This document shows, piece after piece, positions 52,341 through 63,438 of a stretch of 64,000 bases of DNA (its first letter is position 1; each line of letters starts with the position of its first letter). The notes under the pieces were generated by a model. It made no database searches, was not told the DNA's origin, and saw only the letters and a program-made list of their open reading frames with translations. Origin of the DNA: Emiliania huxleyi CCMP1516 (Eukaryota; Haptophyta; Isochrysidales; Noelaerhabdaceae). The position numbers were made by a program, and so were the translations under genes. The stretch covers positions 421,086 to 485,085 of the forward strand of contig NW_005198391.1 in assembly GCF_000372725.1 (NCBI RefSeq), given 5' to 3'.

Positions 52341-55300
52341 TTCAACGATCGCCCAACACCGTACCCGTCGCAAAACACTTGCCGTTTGCGTCGCTGGCAC
52401 TAGACGCGTCACGCCCTGGAGGGCGGGGCCCGGCGCCACACTTCCCACCTTTGCTCGGCTCCCAACCTTTGCTCGGCTCCCAACCTTTGCTCGGCTCCCC
52501 CAACCTTTGCTCGGTCAACCCGTCATGCGGCAGGTGGCTTGCTTTGGCTCGCTGCCACCGCGGTGGGTCACCAAGGACTTTTCAACGTGCGGCGTCATCA
52601 CTGCGCGGCGCGCAAGCCACGCCTCACCCGAGCAAAAGCAACGATCGCGCGCCGCCGCCGCCCGCCTCGCCGCGCCGCGCCGCGCCGCGCCGCGCCGCGC
52701 CTCGCCTCGCCTTGCAGCAGCGCACGCGCACGCGCACCCGCGCGCCCGCGCGCCCGCGCTCGCTCCGCGAGAGCGAAGCGACCTTCCTCGCGGGAATCGA
52801 ACCTGGAGCCAAAAGGTCCCGGCTCGAACCGCGAACCGGTTCGACCACCGCCGCTGGCGGTTCTGCAGAGGCAGTCAGGGGCAGCGCCTGATATAACGTG
52901 AAATAGTGCGACGATACACGACCCACCGTGCCCTCGCGAAAGAGATCTCGCGCCGCGCGCGCTCGCACACGCCGCCCGAGAGCACTCCCACCCCCGCCGC
53001 CCTCGCAAGCTCACAGGTTGATTTGAGGAGAAGCAGCTGGGGGAGGTCAAAGCGGGAGAAGGCGGCACGGCGGCGGCGGCGCGGCCCCCCCCCATCCCCA
53101 CGCCTCCGGGTCGTGCGTACCGCCTCCGGGCGTGAGTGTCCCCCCAGCGTCTGCTCCAGCGAGCTTAGTCGAGAGGAGAAGTGAGAGTGAGTGTCTAGTG
53201 GAGAGAGAGGGTGTGGCGTCTAATGCAGTGCATCGTGTTGTGGAGGGGTTGATGTCGAGCCATCTGCGCGCTCGGCACGAGCCCCTCAGGCGCCTGCGCG
53301 CCAACCACCCCCCGGTGTTTTGACACCATTATTTGGTATATTAACCTCGCGGCCGCCTAGATAGACTGAAAGAGTTAGACACCGCAGGAGTGAGGCTGCT
53401 GCTGCTGCTGCTGCTACTTGCTGCTACGTTAGCGCCTGCTGCTGCTTTTGCTGCTCCACTCCTGCTGATTGTGGATACGATTTCTCCGATCACCCCGCCC
53501 GCCCGCCCCGCCCCGCCTGCCCGCCCGCCCGCCCGCCTGCCCGCCCGCCCGCCCGCCCGTCCAACCACCCATTCCCATCGCCATCTCACATACCTACATA
53601 TAGGCGCTCGATACCCTCACTCGCTGCCTACTCGCTGCCTCGAGGGAGGAGGGGAAGATGTCGAGCGGGCGCCACTGCGCTAGCACGGCCGGAGGCCCCT
53701 CCCCGAAAGGCAAGTATTAGCCACATGAAACCGAGACCCCTCCCCACCGCCCCGACCCCCCCACCCCCTTGCTCCCCTCCCCCCCCTCGGGAGGGCCGAA
53801 CTGAGGCGCCCGTGGGGACCCCACAATTCCCTTCCCCCCTCGGAGGGGGCCGGACGGAGGCGTACCCCGTGGGCCCCGCTCTTTCCCTCGCATAGCGGCC
53901 ACTCTTCGGATCGCTGGTCGAGCGACCCGGGGGATGCCCCGCGCGCCTGACCCAGGCGCGAAAAACGAATCTGCGAGGCGAGGCCGCTCACGCGGCCCGA
54001 TGGGGAGGAACGGGGCGAGCCCCTTCCAACCCACCCGCGCTAGGTAGGTCTCGGGGGACGAAGGGGTCACACCCGACGACCTCGGGAACTAGCCGGGGCA
54101 GTCGGAGAAGTGGCAACTCCGTGCACTGACGGTCGGCCGCCAGAAAACACGCCTCCGTGGCTCGGGTTACACCAATCCTCGCTACCCAACGCGGCCAAAG
54201 GATATCCACCTCGAGAACCTCGAGAATGGTTTTCTTCCGGGGCTGGGTTAGACGCACGGCACGGTCGTGGCGGCGGTCTTCCCGCGCATGTACATGCCTG
54301 CGGCTGTCGCCTTGGCCGCCGTTTCTGAATACAGCGAGACTGGCGACACAGTCTCTGCCGCTGAGGGTTCCATCCTCAGTTCGCGTGCGCTTCTGCGTGC
54401 GGCCCTCGCTCGCGTTCATCAAGGTGCGGCCCTCGCGTTCGCCGCTAGGGACGATGAGTGCTGCGGAGAGAAGATAGAGAACCACGCCGCTTTTGCGCAC
54501 CATTGCCCTTGGTTGGACCAGTTGGCCTTCTGAGGTCGGGAGATGCCGTGTCTCGGATAAACCTGATCGACCAGCCGCCGCTTTTGCTCGTGTTCATCAA
54601 GGTGCGGCCCTCGCGTTCGCCGCGCCGCAGCCGGATTCCGTGGGAATCGCACCCTGTCTGCCCTCGCAGGTGTCCGTCCGTCAACTCGAGGCCCGCCAGC
54701 CAGCCATCCCAAGCTAGTCCCCAACAGACGCAGCACCGCCAAGACACAAGCCCATCGCCGCCCGGAATCATACCCCAATACACACCCCGGAGCGATGCGA
54801 AAACCGTCGGCGGCGGGACCTTGGGCAAGCGTACGTGGGCGGCCTCCACCGTCGGCTACCTCGCCGGCCTCGAGCACACCCTGCATCGCATGAGCATATG
54901 CGGCGAGTCGAGCATCTCTTTCGCCACTCGCATATTTGTTCATCCTCGGAATGCTCGCGTGCGTCGACTCGATGAGAGAGAACGATCTACTCGGCGCGCG
55001 AGCGGAGAGGTGCCTTGCCCCCTGCCCTTCATCACCATCACCGCAAAGCATCAGCATGATAAGTCCTCGCGCCGTCGTCAGCATCACCATCATCGTCACC
55101 GTCTTCACCAGCATCCTCGCCCCCATCCTCATCACCATCCTCATCACCATCCTTGTCACCATCCTCATCGCCACCCTCGTCAACATCATCATCAACAACG
55201 TCACCTTCTTCTTCATCGTCGTCGTCAACATCCTCCCCTTGATCGTCTTGACGCAGACTGCTGCCCATTCATCCCATCCCTCGAATGCTCGGGCAACCCC

Positions 55301-55640
55301 GCGCTGCTCATGAGGCTCGTAGGGGTGGAGAGCCCGGGGCGAGCCGAGAGGGACCTGACCTCGAGCAGGCGCGCAGCTCGCGCACGCTCTCTGTGTGCAC
55401 CGACACCGTGGCCTGCCCAGAACCTTCCCGGAACCTTCCAGAAGGTGGGCCCTTGAACTTTCTCGGAACCTTCCCGTAGGTGCTGCTTCGCCCCGGACGA
55501 GGCAAAAGGACCCTCCCTCCGCCCCCTCCCCCACCCCCTCCTCCTCTCCGTCATCTCCGCCCCCGTCCCCTCCCCCCTCGCCTCCGCCTCCCCGCTATGC
55601 CCTCTGCCTGGCCGGCTCTGACGCCCCGCCCCTGCTTGTG
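52341..55640. other. Gene-poor, low-complexity interval
   Basis: No supported gene in 3.3 kb. Holds tandem CTTTGCTCGGCTCCCAAC units (52446-52518), CG-rich runs (52660-52760), CCCGCCCG repeats (53495-53560), a segment at 54168-54226 shared with 16769-16830, two similar copies of a TTCATCAAGGTGCGGCCCTC block (54414 and 54594), and a long CAT/ATC-rich tract (55020-55230). Apparent His-, Met- or Ile-rich frames there reflect the triplet repeats. Confidence 0.55.
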
Positions 55641-57140
55641 TAGGCGACGACGCTCTCCGTGCCGGACAACATCTGCTACATCGCGGACCAGCTCTTTGTT
55701 CGCTGCGTGCGGCGGTCGCGCCTCGGGTCTCTCCGCGCTCACCTCCGACTTCTCCACCGCCGATTCCGTCATCGACAAGAAGAATGGTTGGTACGAGTCC
55801 CTCATCACCATCATCACCATCGTCATCATCGTCATCCTCGGTCGCTGCCGCTTCCCTCGCAGTACGAGGTCGGCGTACTGCGCGTACCTGCTCGAAGGCC
55901 TACAACCGCACCGCGGCGGCTTGTCCCAGGCGACCACCGAGTGCTACACGGACATCGCGGACGAGAGTGCGGTGCGCCGCTGCGTTACCGCCCCGTGGGT
56001 GCCTCCCATTCAAGCACTTGAATGACGCACCGGCTCCCGTCTTCCCCCCTCCGCCCGCCCGCCTTCCCGCCTGCCTCCACCCTTCTCCTCGCCCTCGCGC
56101 AGGCCCGCGTCGCCATCTCCGGCATGCCGGCAGCCCACTTCACCGTCGCCTCCTCGGTCGCTGCCGCTTCCCTCGCAGTACAAGGTCGGCGTACCGTCTG
56201 CGCGCACCTGCTCGAAGGCCTACAACCGCACCGCGGCGGCTTGTCGCAGGCGACCACCGAGTGCTACACGGACATCGCGGACGAGAGTGCGGTGCGCCGC
56301 TGCGTTACCGCCCCGTGGGTGCCTCCCATTCAAGCACTCGAATGACGCACCGGCTCCCCGGCGGCACAGGGCGTTCGCGCGGTCACTGTCACGTCTCGGC
56401 CCGTCCTCGACATCGACCCGACCGCCCTCATCGCCGCTCCAGTCGATGCGGCGTTCGACCCGGCCATGTCTCACTGCGTGAGAAGCCCTACGTGGCGCTC
56501 TTCGGGCTCGCCGCATCGAGGACGGGCTCTCAGCTCTCATGAAGGGCGGCGGGCCGTGTCCGGAGAAGGTGCCGGCGGCCCTCGCCCCTCCCTCCCCCAA
56601 CCCCCCCTTCCTCCCCCTAGATCACCCCCCTTCCCCTCCCCCCGCCGCCTTCCCGCCTGCCTCCACCCTTCTCCTCGCCCTCGCGCAGGCCCGCGTCGCC
56701 ATCTCCGGCACGCCGGCAGCCCACCTTACCGTCGCCTCCTCGGTCGCTGCTGCTTCCCTCGCAGTACGAGGTCGGCGTACCGTCTGCGCATACCTGCTCG
56801 AAGACCTTGCTACAAGGGCGACCGCACCGGCGGCTTGTCGCAGGCGACCACCGAGTGCTACACGGACATCGCGGACGAGAGTGCGGTGCGCCGCTGCAGT
56901 GCCGCCCCGTGGGTGCCTCCCATTCAAGCACTTGAATGACGGACCGGCTCCCCGGCGGCACAGGGCGTTCGCGCGGTCACTGTCACGTCTCGGCCCGTCC
57001 TCGACATCGACCCGACCGCCGTCATCGCCGCTCCAGTCGACGCGGCGTTCGACCCGGCCATGTCTCACTGCGTGAGAAGCCCTACGTGGCGCTCTTCGGG
57101 CTCGTCCCCGCATCGAGGACGGGCTCTCAGCTCATGAAGG
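55641..57140. repeat. Tandemly duplicated exon-like segments upstream of tyrosinase
   Basis: A ~190-bp block occurs three times, at about 55846-56036, 56156-56345 and 56746-56940. Each reads in one frame LSQATTECYTDIADESAVRR-C. A second block (GACATCGACCCGACCGCC onward, about 56350-56545) is repeated at 56940-57140, so one ~595-bp unit is duplicated in tandem. A related piece at 55655-55700 reads PDNICYIADQLFVRC. These look like duplicated exons for a small Cys-bearing domain, now interrupted by frameshifts and simple repeats. I could not assemble a full gene. Confidence 0.5.
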
Positions 57141-57800
57141 TCCGGCACCGTCGACGCCACCACTGTCAGCACGGCTGCCGTCATCGCCGCCGTCATCTCC
57201 GTCGCCGTCACCGCCGCCGCCGTCATCACCGCCTTCATTGACACCGCCGCTGTCATCGCCAACGCCGTCAGTATCGATGCCGCCAGCACCGCCGCCGCTC
57301 TCGCCGCCTCTCTCGCCGCCGCCGCCCTCGCCGATTTCCTCTCACGCCGCCGTCATCGCCGCCACCGTCAGCACTGTCGCCGTCATCGCCGCCTCCATCG
57401 ACGCCGCCGCCACCGCCGCCGCCGCCGCCCTCGCCGCCGCCGCCGCCCTCGCCGCCGCCCTCGCCGCCGCCCTCGCCGCCGCCGCCCTCCCCCATCCCTC
57501 CTCACCGCCACCGCTGCAGCCGCCCCTGCCGCCGCTCGTACCGCGGCCTCTCCGCTGCCCTTACCGCCGCCGCCCTCCGCCGCCGCCGCCGCCGCCCTTT
57601 AGGGACCGCCGCCTCCCCCTGTCCGCCTCCTCCTCTGCCATACCGCCTTCTCTGCCGTCAGTTTCGTCCATCAGCCCTTCGTTGGCGAGCGTCCTACCGC
57701 CCCCTCCTCTGCAAGCCAGCTGCCGCGCGTGTCCATCTTGAGCCCGCTTCCCGCCCCCGCCCCCCTTCGCCGCCGCCCGCAGGCTCATCGACTTTGTCCC
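57141..57800. repeat. GCC/GTC-rich simple repeat tract
   Basis: Irregular GCCGCC/GTCATCGCC repeats, encoding Ala/Val/Ile or Ser/Pro runs in different frames. A block at 57686-57743 (TCCTACCGCCCCCTCCTCTG and onward) recurs at 63149-63213 inside the coiled-coil gene. No gene supported. Confidence 0.6.
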
Positions 57801-57917
57801 CCGCCCCCTCCCCTCTCATTCCAGACCCCGTACATCTCCACAATGCGCATATAGCTGTTCGTGCATTCCAATGCAGCGGCCGTGCTGACGCTCACCGTGG
57901 TCGTCGCAGGTTCATCG

Positions 57918-60433
57918 ATGACGCTCTACACACGCTGGTTTGCTTTGGCGGCCCTCGTGACCGGGTCGCTCTCTGCGTCGGTGCGCGCGCGCGTCAACGC
58001 ACAAATGTGCACACATGATGGAATCGCATCGCCCTCTCACCCCACGCCCCCCCTCAACAGGTGCCGGACCAAGCCGGAACCGGGGCGGCCGACCGCAACC
58101 TCATGTTTTCATCTTTGCCCCCGGAGCCGAAGTGCCCGGAGGAGCCGAAGTGCCCACCAAGGCGGAAGTGTGACGGTGGCGCACACAGGGCGAATGCCGA
58201 CTTTTCGTTACCCCGGGAGCGGAAGGAGTGGCGCGAATTGAGCCCGACCGAAATCGACAAGTACGCGTGCGCGCTCAAGGTGCTGGACCAGCATACGACC
58301 AAGGAGCTCCGGGAGTGCTACGGCGAGACCGCCTGGTCCTTTCCCGATCTCGTCAACTTGCACGCCTGCGCAGCAGCGGACCCGCGCGGCGACCAAGGCC
58401 ACCGCACGCCGGGCTTCATGTTGTTCCACAAGTCGTACGTGCTGACTTTTGAGGAGGCGATCCTCGCCGTGGACCCGTCCATCGGCGCGACCCCGTGGTG
58501 GAACATGGCGCTGGACAGCGCGCCTGTCCTCAACCTCGACGGGACCGTGAAGGTCGCGGCCGGGGAACTCTACTGCCCCACCCTTTCGAACCCGAACATG
58601 ACCTACGGCTCGAAAAACGATGACCCGAAAAGGGCGAACCTCGACATGGGCCACCCCGAGCGGCATTGCGACCCGGAGAAGTACATCTGGTCGTGCAACT
58701 ACTTCGGCGAGATGCACGGGTCCGGCCCAAACTTTGAAGTCACGAACGGGCGCTGGGCGTATCGGAAGATGCCTCGTTGGTCCGACTTTGACCACGAGTA
58801 CTGGATGAAGGACCACAAGTACGGCGTGACCAACCAGTGCATCACCGACAAGTACCTCAACCCCCGGAGCGCGAACAAACACACAGCGCTCCGCAAGTCT
58901 CCATACTTCTACGGACTCGGACTGGATAACCAGGCGACCCAGAACTGCGAGCGCTGCTGCGACGCGAACCGGGACGGTAAGAACGGTGCCTGCACGTGCG
59001 AGTTTGGCGTGGACCGCGCGGAAACCTACATGCGCGGGCCGACGCTCGACACAGCGACGTGCTCCCCGTATGTCACCCGCAACCCGAACGGACGCGGGTC
59101 TGGACCCCTTTCCACCACCTTTCCAGGGGTCCAGTTCCCGCAGACCCTGGACAATTGGCCAGCGAACCAGAACGGGCGATCGCAGCAGGACTCCCTGATC
59201 CGGTACACGAAGGACGACTTTGACGCGTGCGCCAACTCCAACAACACCCGCATCTGGACCGAGTGGCAGAACTGCCAGGAGGAGAATCTTTCCGGCACCC
59301 TCGAAGGCGAGTACTGCCCGGCTGACAAGGATACGTGCACGCAGCAAGACCTCAAGAAGGTGTACGCCCTGCACTCGACGGCACATGACAAGACGCTGGG
59401 CGAGATTGGCGACGTGACGACCTCGCCGTCGGACCCCGCCCTCTTCTTCTCCTACCACGCCTACATCGACAAGAACTTCATGGAGTGGCAGACGAGCATG
59501 AAGAAAGAAGGCCGTTTCGTCGACCATCACCATAGGGAGCTTTGGGACCAGAAACCACCGGGACCAGGACTCTCCGCAGACTACTTCGGCTACCCGCGCC
59601 AGGTGACCATCGAAGAATGGAATGACACTGTGACGAAATTCGAAGATGTGCCCCTCGTCAAGGACCTGATCTGGAACTCGAACCAGAGGATGGAACTGAG
59701 GGGCTACGTCAAGCCGGTCGAGGATTTCCGAAACTTTGACCTGCAGCAGTGGATTGATCTGCTTGGCGCAAAACAGAGTCCCAACACGCACCAGTTCCCC
59801 AACCAATCATTTTCGACAAGGTGGCGCGAAGAGGCGACAGGGACACACGATGACTACATTGCGATTTACAATGCCCACGCTGGCCATGTGCGTTCCGACG
59901 AGGATGGCTTCAAGAAGTTTTTCAACACCCTGACAGCTGCAGAAGTCTACCCACACTTTCTTGGGCCAGCCTGCTCCAGCGCGGCAAACAACCCGAACGG
60001 CAGCACTTCGGACAACACCGCAGAACCCATCTTCAACCCCATTTTCTCGAGCAATTGCATCCAGCCGACCTTCCCGTCCCCGCAAGAGGGGTCCCTGACC
60101 TACAAGCTCACAAACGGCGCCAGGACGTACTCCTCGTCGGGCCCTTTCATCTACATGACAAGCTACCGCCCCACGGACTTCTTCGTCCGCGGCAGCCTGG
60201 CCGATCCGACTCTCCCGTGGGTCCCGGGGACTCTCCTCAAAGATTTCGCCCTTGGCGGGCTCCCGTTCCGCAACCTGTTCCCGACTGACGACGGAGGCGA
60301 ATTCGGGTACACAAACAAGGATATCATTGAGTTGAGCCTGCCGTGCTTTCCCGGTCGTTCGCCCGACAACGAAGCAGCGCCATGCGCGCCTTACAGTTAC
60401 AGCAACTACAACGGCGAGTCCAAGGACGAGTAG
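57918..60433 (+). CDS. Secreted tyrosinase-like (type-3 copper) protein, 2 exons
   Basis: Exon 57918-57980 encodes a signal peptide (MTLYTRWFALAALVTGSLSA). A GT-AG intron (57981-58060, acceptor CCTCAACAG) joins exon 58061-60433, for about 811 residues. CuA ligands are visible as His122 (VNLHAC), His135 (GHRTPGF) and His144 (LFHKSY), with the usual FEEAIL and a PWWNMALD variant of PYWDW. CuB is the HSTAH pair (about 458 and 462) and the His of FFSYHAYIDKNFMEWQ. The H-A-C after CuA's first His may form a thioether. A Cys-rich insert (CERCCDANRDGKNGACTCEF) sits between the two sites. The 300-residue C-terminal region may shield the active site, as in other tyrosinases. It should oxidise phenols in the secretory system or outside the cell. 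An earlier start is possible but the leader supports this one. Confidence 0.85.
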
Positions 60434-60504
60434 ACACTGCCTTGCAGGGTGCCGAAAAATGCCTTCAGTGGCCACACCCTCTGCCTCATCCTGGTGCCAA
60501 ACCC

Positions 60505-60936
60505 TACAGTTCCGGACGGGCATTAAGAACTGCGGCGCTCGTAGCCCAGGCTCAGGTTCTTAGCTATGTCGAAGGCAGGCCGGCACGCGAGCCTCAGGTT
60601 CTTAGGGGGGGGGGGGTCCTACGACCGTTGCACGTGCTCTCTCTCGACGACTACGGGCACAACGAGGTGCCCAACGCGTGGGTCTTGCTGGAGGCTGTGT
60701 AGGATAGATAGGCCGATAGGCCAGGACAGGGTAGTCCTGCCTCTCGCACGCGCTGCGCATCAGCGTGTGCTGTAGATGCGCACTAGCGTGTGCTGTACCG
60801 GGTCGTGGGTTCGAGATGGGTGTCCGACCTAGCCTTAGCCCAGGCTCAGGTTCTTAGTTAGATGGGCGACAATCCGCCAAAATGTAAGCCTCAGGTTCTT
60901 AATGGGGGGGGTTCTTAATGCCCGTCCGGAACTGTA
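60505..60936. mobile_element. Tc1/mariner-type MITE with TA duplication
   Basis: Perfect 24-bp terminal inverted repeats beginning CAGTTCCGGACGGGC lie at 60507-60530 and 60911-60934, each flanked outside by TA. The CAGT terminus and TA target are typical of Tc1/mariner. The 428-bp interior has no transposase and contains four direct copies of CTCAGGTTCTTAG. It lies about 70 bp past the tyrosinase stop and could contribute to its 3' end. Confidence 0.85.
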
Positions 60937-60994
60937 GACCGGTGAAAGTCCGGCGCGCAAGCGCAGGTAAACGAGTGCGCGGCCCAGGCTACTA

Positions 60995-61250
60995 GATCCA
61001 TGACGTGGGAAGCCACGGTCCTGTGCTCACTACCAGGATGGCATGTGCGCGCTCGGCGCGGGCTCGGATGCGTGTACACGCGTCTCGAGAACGCGTTGGC
61101 TCGCAAACGGGAAATGCAACGGACGATAAATCGGTGCCATGACTGATCCATGACGTGGGAAGCCACGGTCCTGTGCTCACTACCAGGATGGCATGTGCGC
61201 GCTCGGCGCGGGCTCGGATGCGTGTACACGCGTCTCGAGAACGCGTTGGC
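60995..61250. repeat. 106-bp direct repeat, two copies
   Basis: The block GATCCATGACGTGGGAAGCC through AACGCGTTGGC at 60995-61100 recurs identically by eye at 61145-61250, separated by 44 unrelated bases. Confidence 0.85.
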
Positions 61251-61436
61251 GCAATCGGTTTTCATAAATGATAACGAGGCCTTTGTTGTCGTTTTTTGGA
61301 AACGTGAAACGAGAGTAGCAGCCACCCGCCCGGCTCGTTGTACTTGTAGGTCGGTCGGAATCCCCCAAAACAATGAAATTCCCTCTCGAGCGGAGAGGTT
61401 TTGGGATTCGACTCCCGCGCAATCAAGTCATCAACG

Positions 61437-63367
61437 ATGGTGCCAACGGCCAAGAAAGCGCCGGTAGCAAGCACGATGGAGGTGCGTCTTTCCCATGCTC
61501 GCGCGCCCCCCGCGCGCGAACTATGCATGGGCCCGGCTCGCCCGCTTGGGGATCCACCCGGCACACCCCCGCCCCCCACCTGCCGGCTTACCTGCCGTCA
61601 GTTCACGCGGGAGCGCCCACAACTGTCAGCAACTGAAATCCAGTTGCTTCAGCTGTGACTTCAGCCTCGCCTCACCGCTCTCCCTTCGGTCGCACGCCTC
61701 CGGAGAGAGGTCGCACACGACGCTGGTGACCATTCCCGACGAGCCATGCGCAGGTCGCGACCCCTGAGGACCTCCACACCTCGAAGGAGAAGCTCCGCGG
61801 CATCGGCGAGGCGACCGCGCTCTTTTCAGAGCCTGCTAGGGCAGAGGCCCTGTCCACCCTGGCGTCCCTCGAGGGGTCGCCAGGGCCCGCCGCGGCCCTG
61901 GCGAGGCCCGTGGGCGGCCTGCTCCTCATCGACGCCTACGCCCTCGTCGGCCTGGCCGGCAAATATGCCAGCGGCGGGGTCGGCGCCGGCGATGCGGGTC
62001 TCATCTTTGCAAGGTGGGTCGAGGCGATGGCCGGGCACGAGTCGCTCGCGCCGACGCGGGCGCTCCCGGCGCTGGCCACGCCGGAGACCAAGGCGAACTT
62101 CGTGAAGTACAAGCGCCGGATGATCGCGTACAAGGCGGACGTGGAGCGCGCGCTTAAGCGGCGCTCGTCGGCCGTTTCCCGCGGGAAGGGGACGGCGGAG
62201 GCCGATCGCGACCTCGACCAACTCGTGCGGCAGGCGCACGTTCCTCTCCACATCCTTTCGGACGCGGCCGATGCGGGCGGCGGCGGCGGCGACGGCGGCG
62301 GCGGCGCGTCCTCGCTCGATGTCGAGCTCGACGTGACGGCGCAGCTGCGCGCGTTTGCCGAGGGTTTGCTCGACAGCGCCGTCCACCTCTTGGAGGGCTG
62401 CCGCGACGTCCTCGGCTTGATCGCCGCCGAGGTGCGCGGCGCGCCTCCGCCGCGTGGGCGCGGCACGTCGCAGCTCCGGCAGGTGTCGCTGCTCCTCAAC
62501 TATGAGCGGCGGCGGCGGCAGCTGGGCGAGGCGCTCGCCGACGAGCGGCGTGTCGAGCTCGAGCTGGCGGCGCGCCGCCAGCAGGCCGCCGTCGACGCCG
62601 CGCTCGCCGACGAGCGGCGGCGCTCCGCCGCGGCGTACGCGGAGCTCGACACAGAGCTGCAGGCGGAGCGGCAGGAGACTGGGCGGCTCTGCACGGAGGT
62701 GCGGCAGCTCAAGGCGGCGGCGCGCGAGGCCGAGACTGCGGCGGAGCTGCGGTGCCGCAGCCAGGAGAAGGAGGCCGCGGCGCACTTTGGCTCCATCGCC
62801 TCGGAGGCCGAGCGGCGCGCCAAGGTCGCCGAGGCGCAGCGGGACGACGCGTGTGAGGAGGCGGCGCGGCTGCACGGCCTCTTCGCGCAGCTGGAGGACC
62901 AGCGCGACACGCTGCGCTCGATGCGCGTCTCGGGGCTGCTCGAGCAGCTGCAAGCGAGCACGCGGCGCGTCACCGAGCCCAGTGCGCGGCGCAAGGCGAC
63001 GCAGCGCAAGCTCTCCGACGTGAACCTCGTCGAGCGCAACTTGGCGGTGTCGCAGCGGCTACTCTCGGAGGAGCGGGCGGCCCGCGCGAGCTTGTGGCGC
63101 GGAGACGCGACGCCAGAGAAGCTGGAGGCGGTGGAGGCGCAGTGTGCCAAGCGTCCTACCGCCCCCTCCTCTGCCAGCCAGCTGCCGCGCGTGTCCATGC
63201 ATCTTGAGCCCGCTCTACTTCTTCGTCGGCATCGCCACATCGTCTGCGACGACTTCTACGCCGTGGCGATCGATGAGGTGGTCGAGGTGCTCAAGAGGTG
63301 CCCGAGGACGTCGCCGGCGCACCCTTCATGGCGGTCGGGTCGTCGGCGCCCGAGTTCTTCACGGTGA
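61437..63367 (+). CDS. Coiled-coil protein of unknown function, at least 2 exons
   Basis: Exon 61437-61481 (MVPTAKKAPVASTME) joins exon 61754 onward (VATPEDLHTSKEKLRGIGEA) over a 272-bp GT-AG intron in frame. The next ~200 residues look globular and helical (LLLIDAYALVGLAGKY, ANFVKYKRRMIAYKADVERA, QLRAFAEGLLDSAVHLLEG). Then about 220 residues of Arg/Glu/Ala-rich coiled coil follow (YERRRRQLGEALADERRVEL to RNLAVSQRLLSEERAARASL). The frame stays open to 63367, but from about 63140 it enters a block shared with 57686-57743 and the composition changes. The true last exon is therefore uncertain: CDDFYAVAIDEVVEVLK near 63250 may belong to it. Probably a cytoskeletal or structural protein; no family recognised. 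Confidence 0.65.
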
Positions 63368-63438
63368 TTCGCCCCGCTCGTGACCGAGTCGGACGAGGGC
63401 GTCGGCGACATCGTCGCCGCGCCGCCGTCTTCAACTCG

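Noticed and set aside
52775..52860. Possible tRNA on the minus strand (GGTTCGATTCCC T-loop-like)
   Set aside because: T-arm stem bases do not pair and no anticodon or acceptor stem of the right length could be folded by eye.
55020..55240. His-rich or Ile-rich protein
   Set aside because: Translation of CAT/ATC triplet repeats; no start, domain or neighbouring exon.
58208..59806. 532-codon minus-strand frame over the tyrosinase
   Set aside because: Antisense of conserved copper-site coding sequence; the Val/Arg/His-rich product has no domain.
61826..62953. 375-codon minus-strand frame over the coiled-coil gene
   Set aside because: Shadow of Glu/Ala/Arg codons; no start context, splice logic or family.
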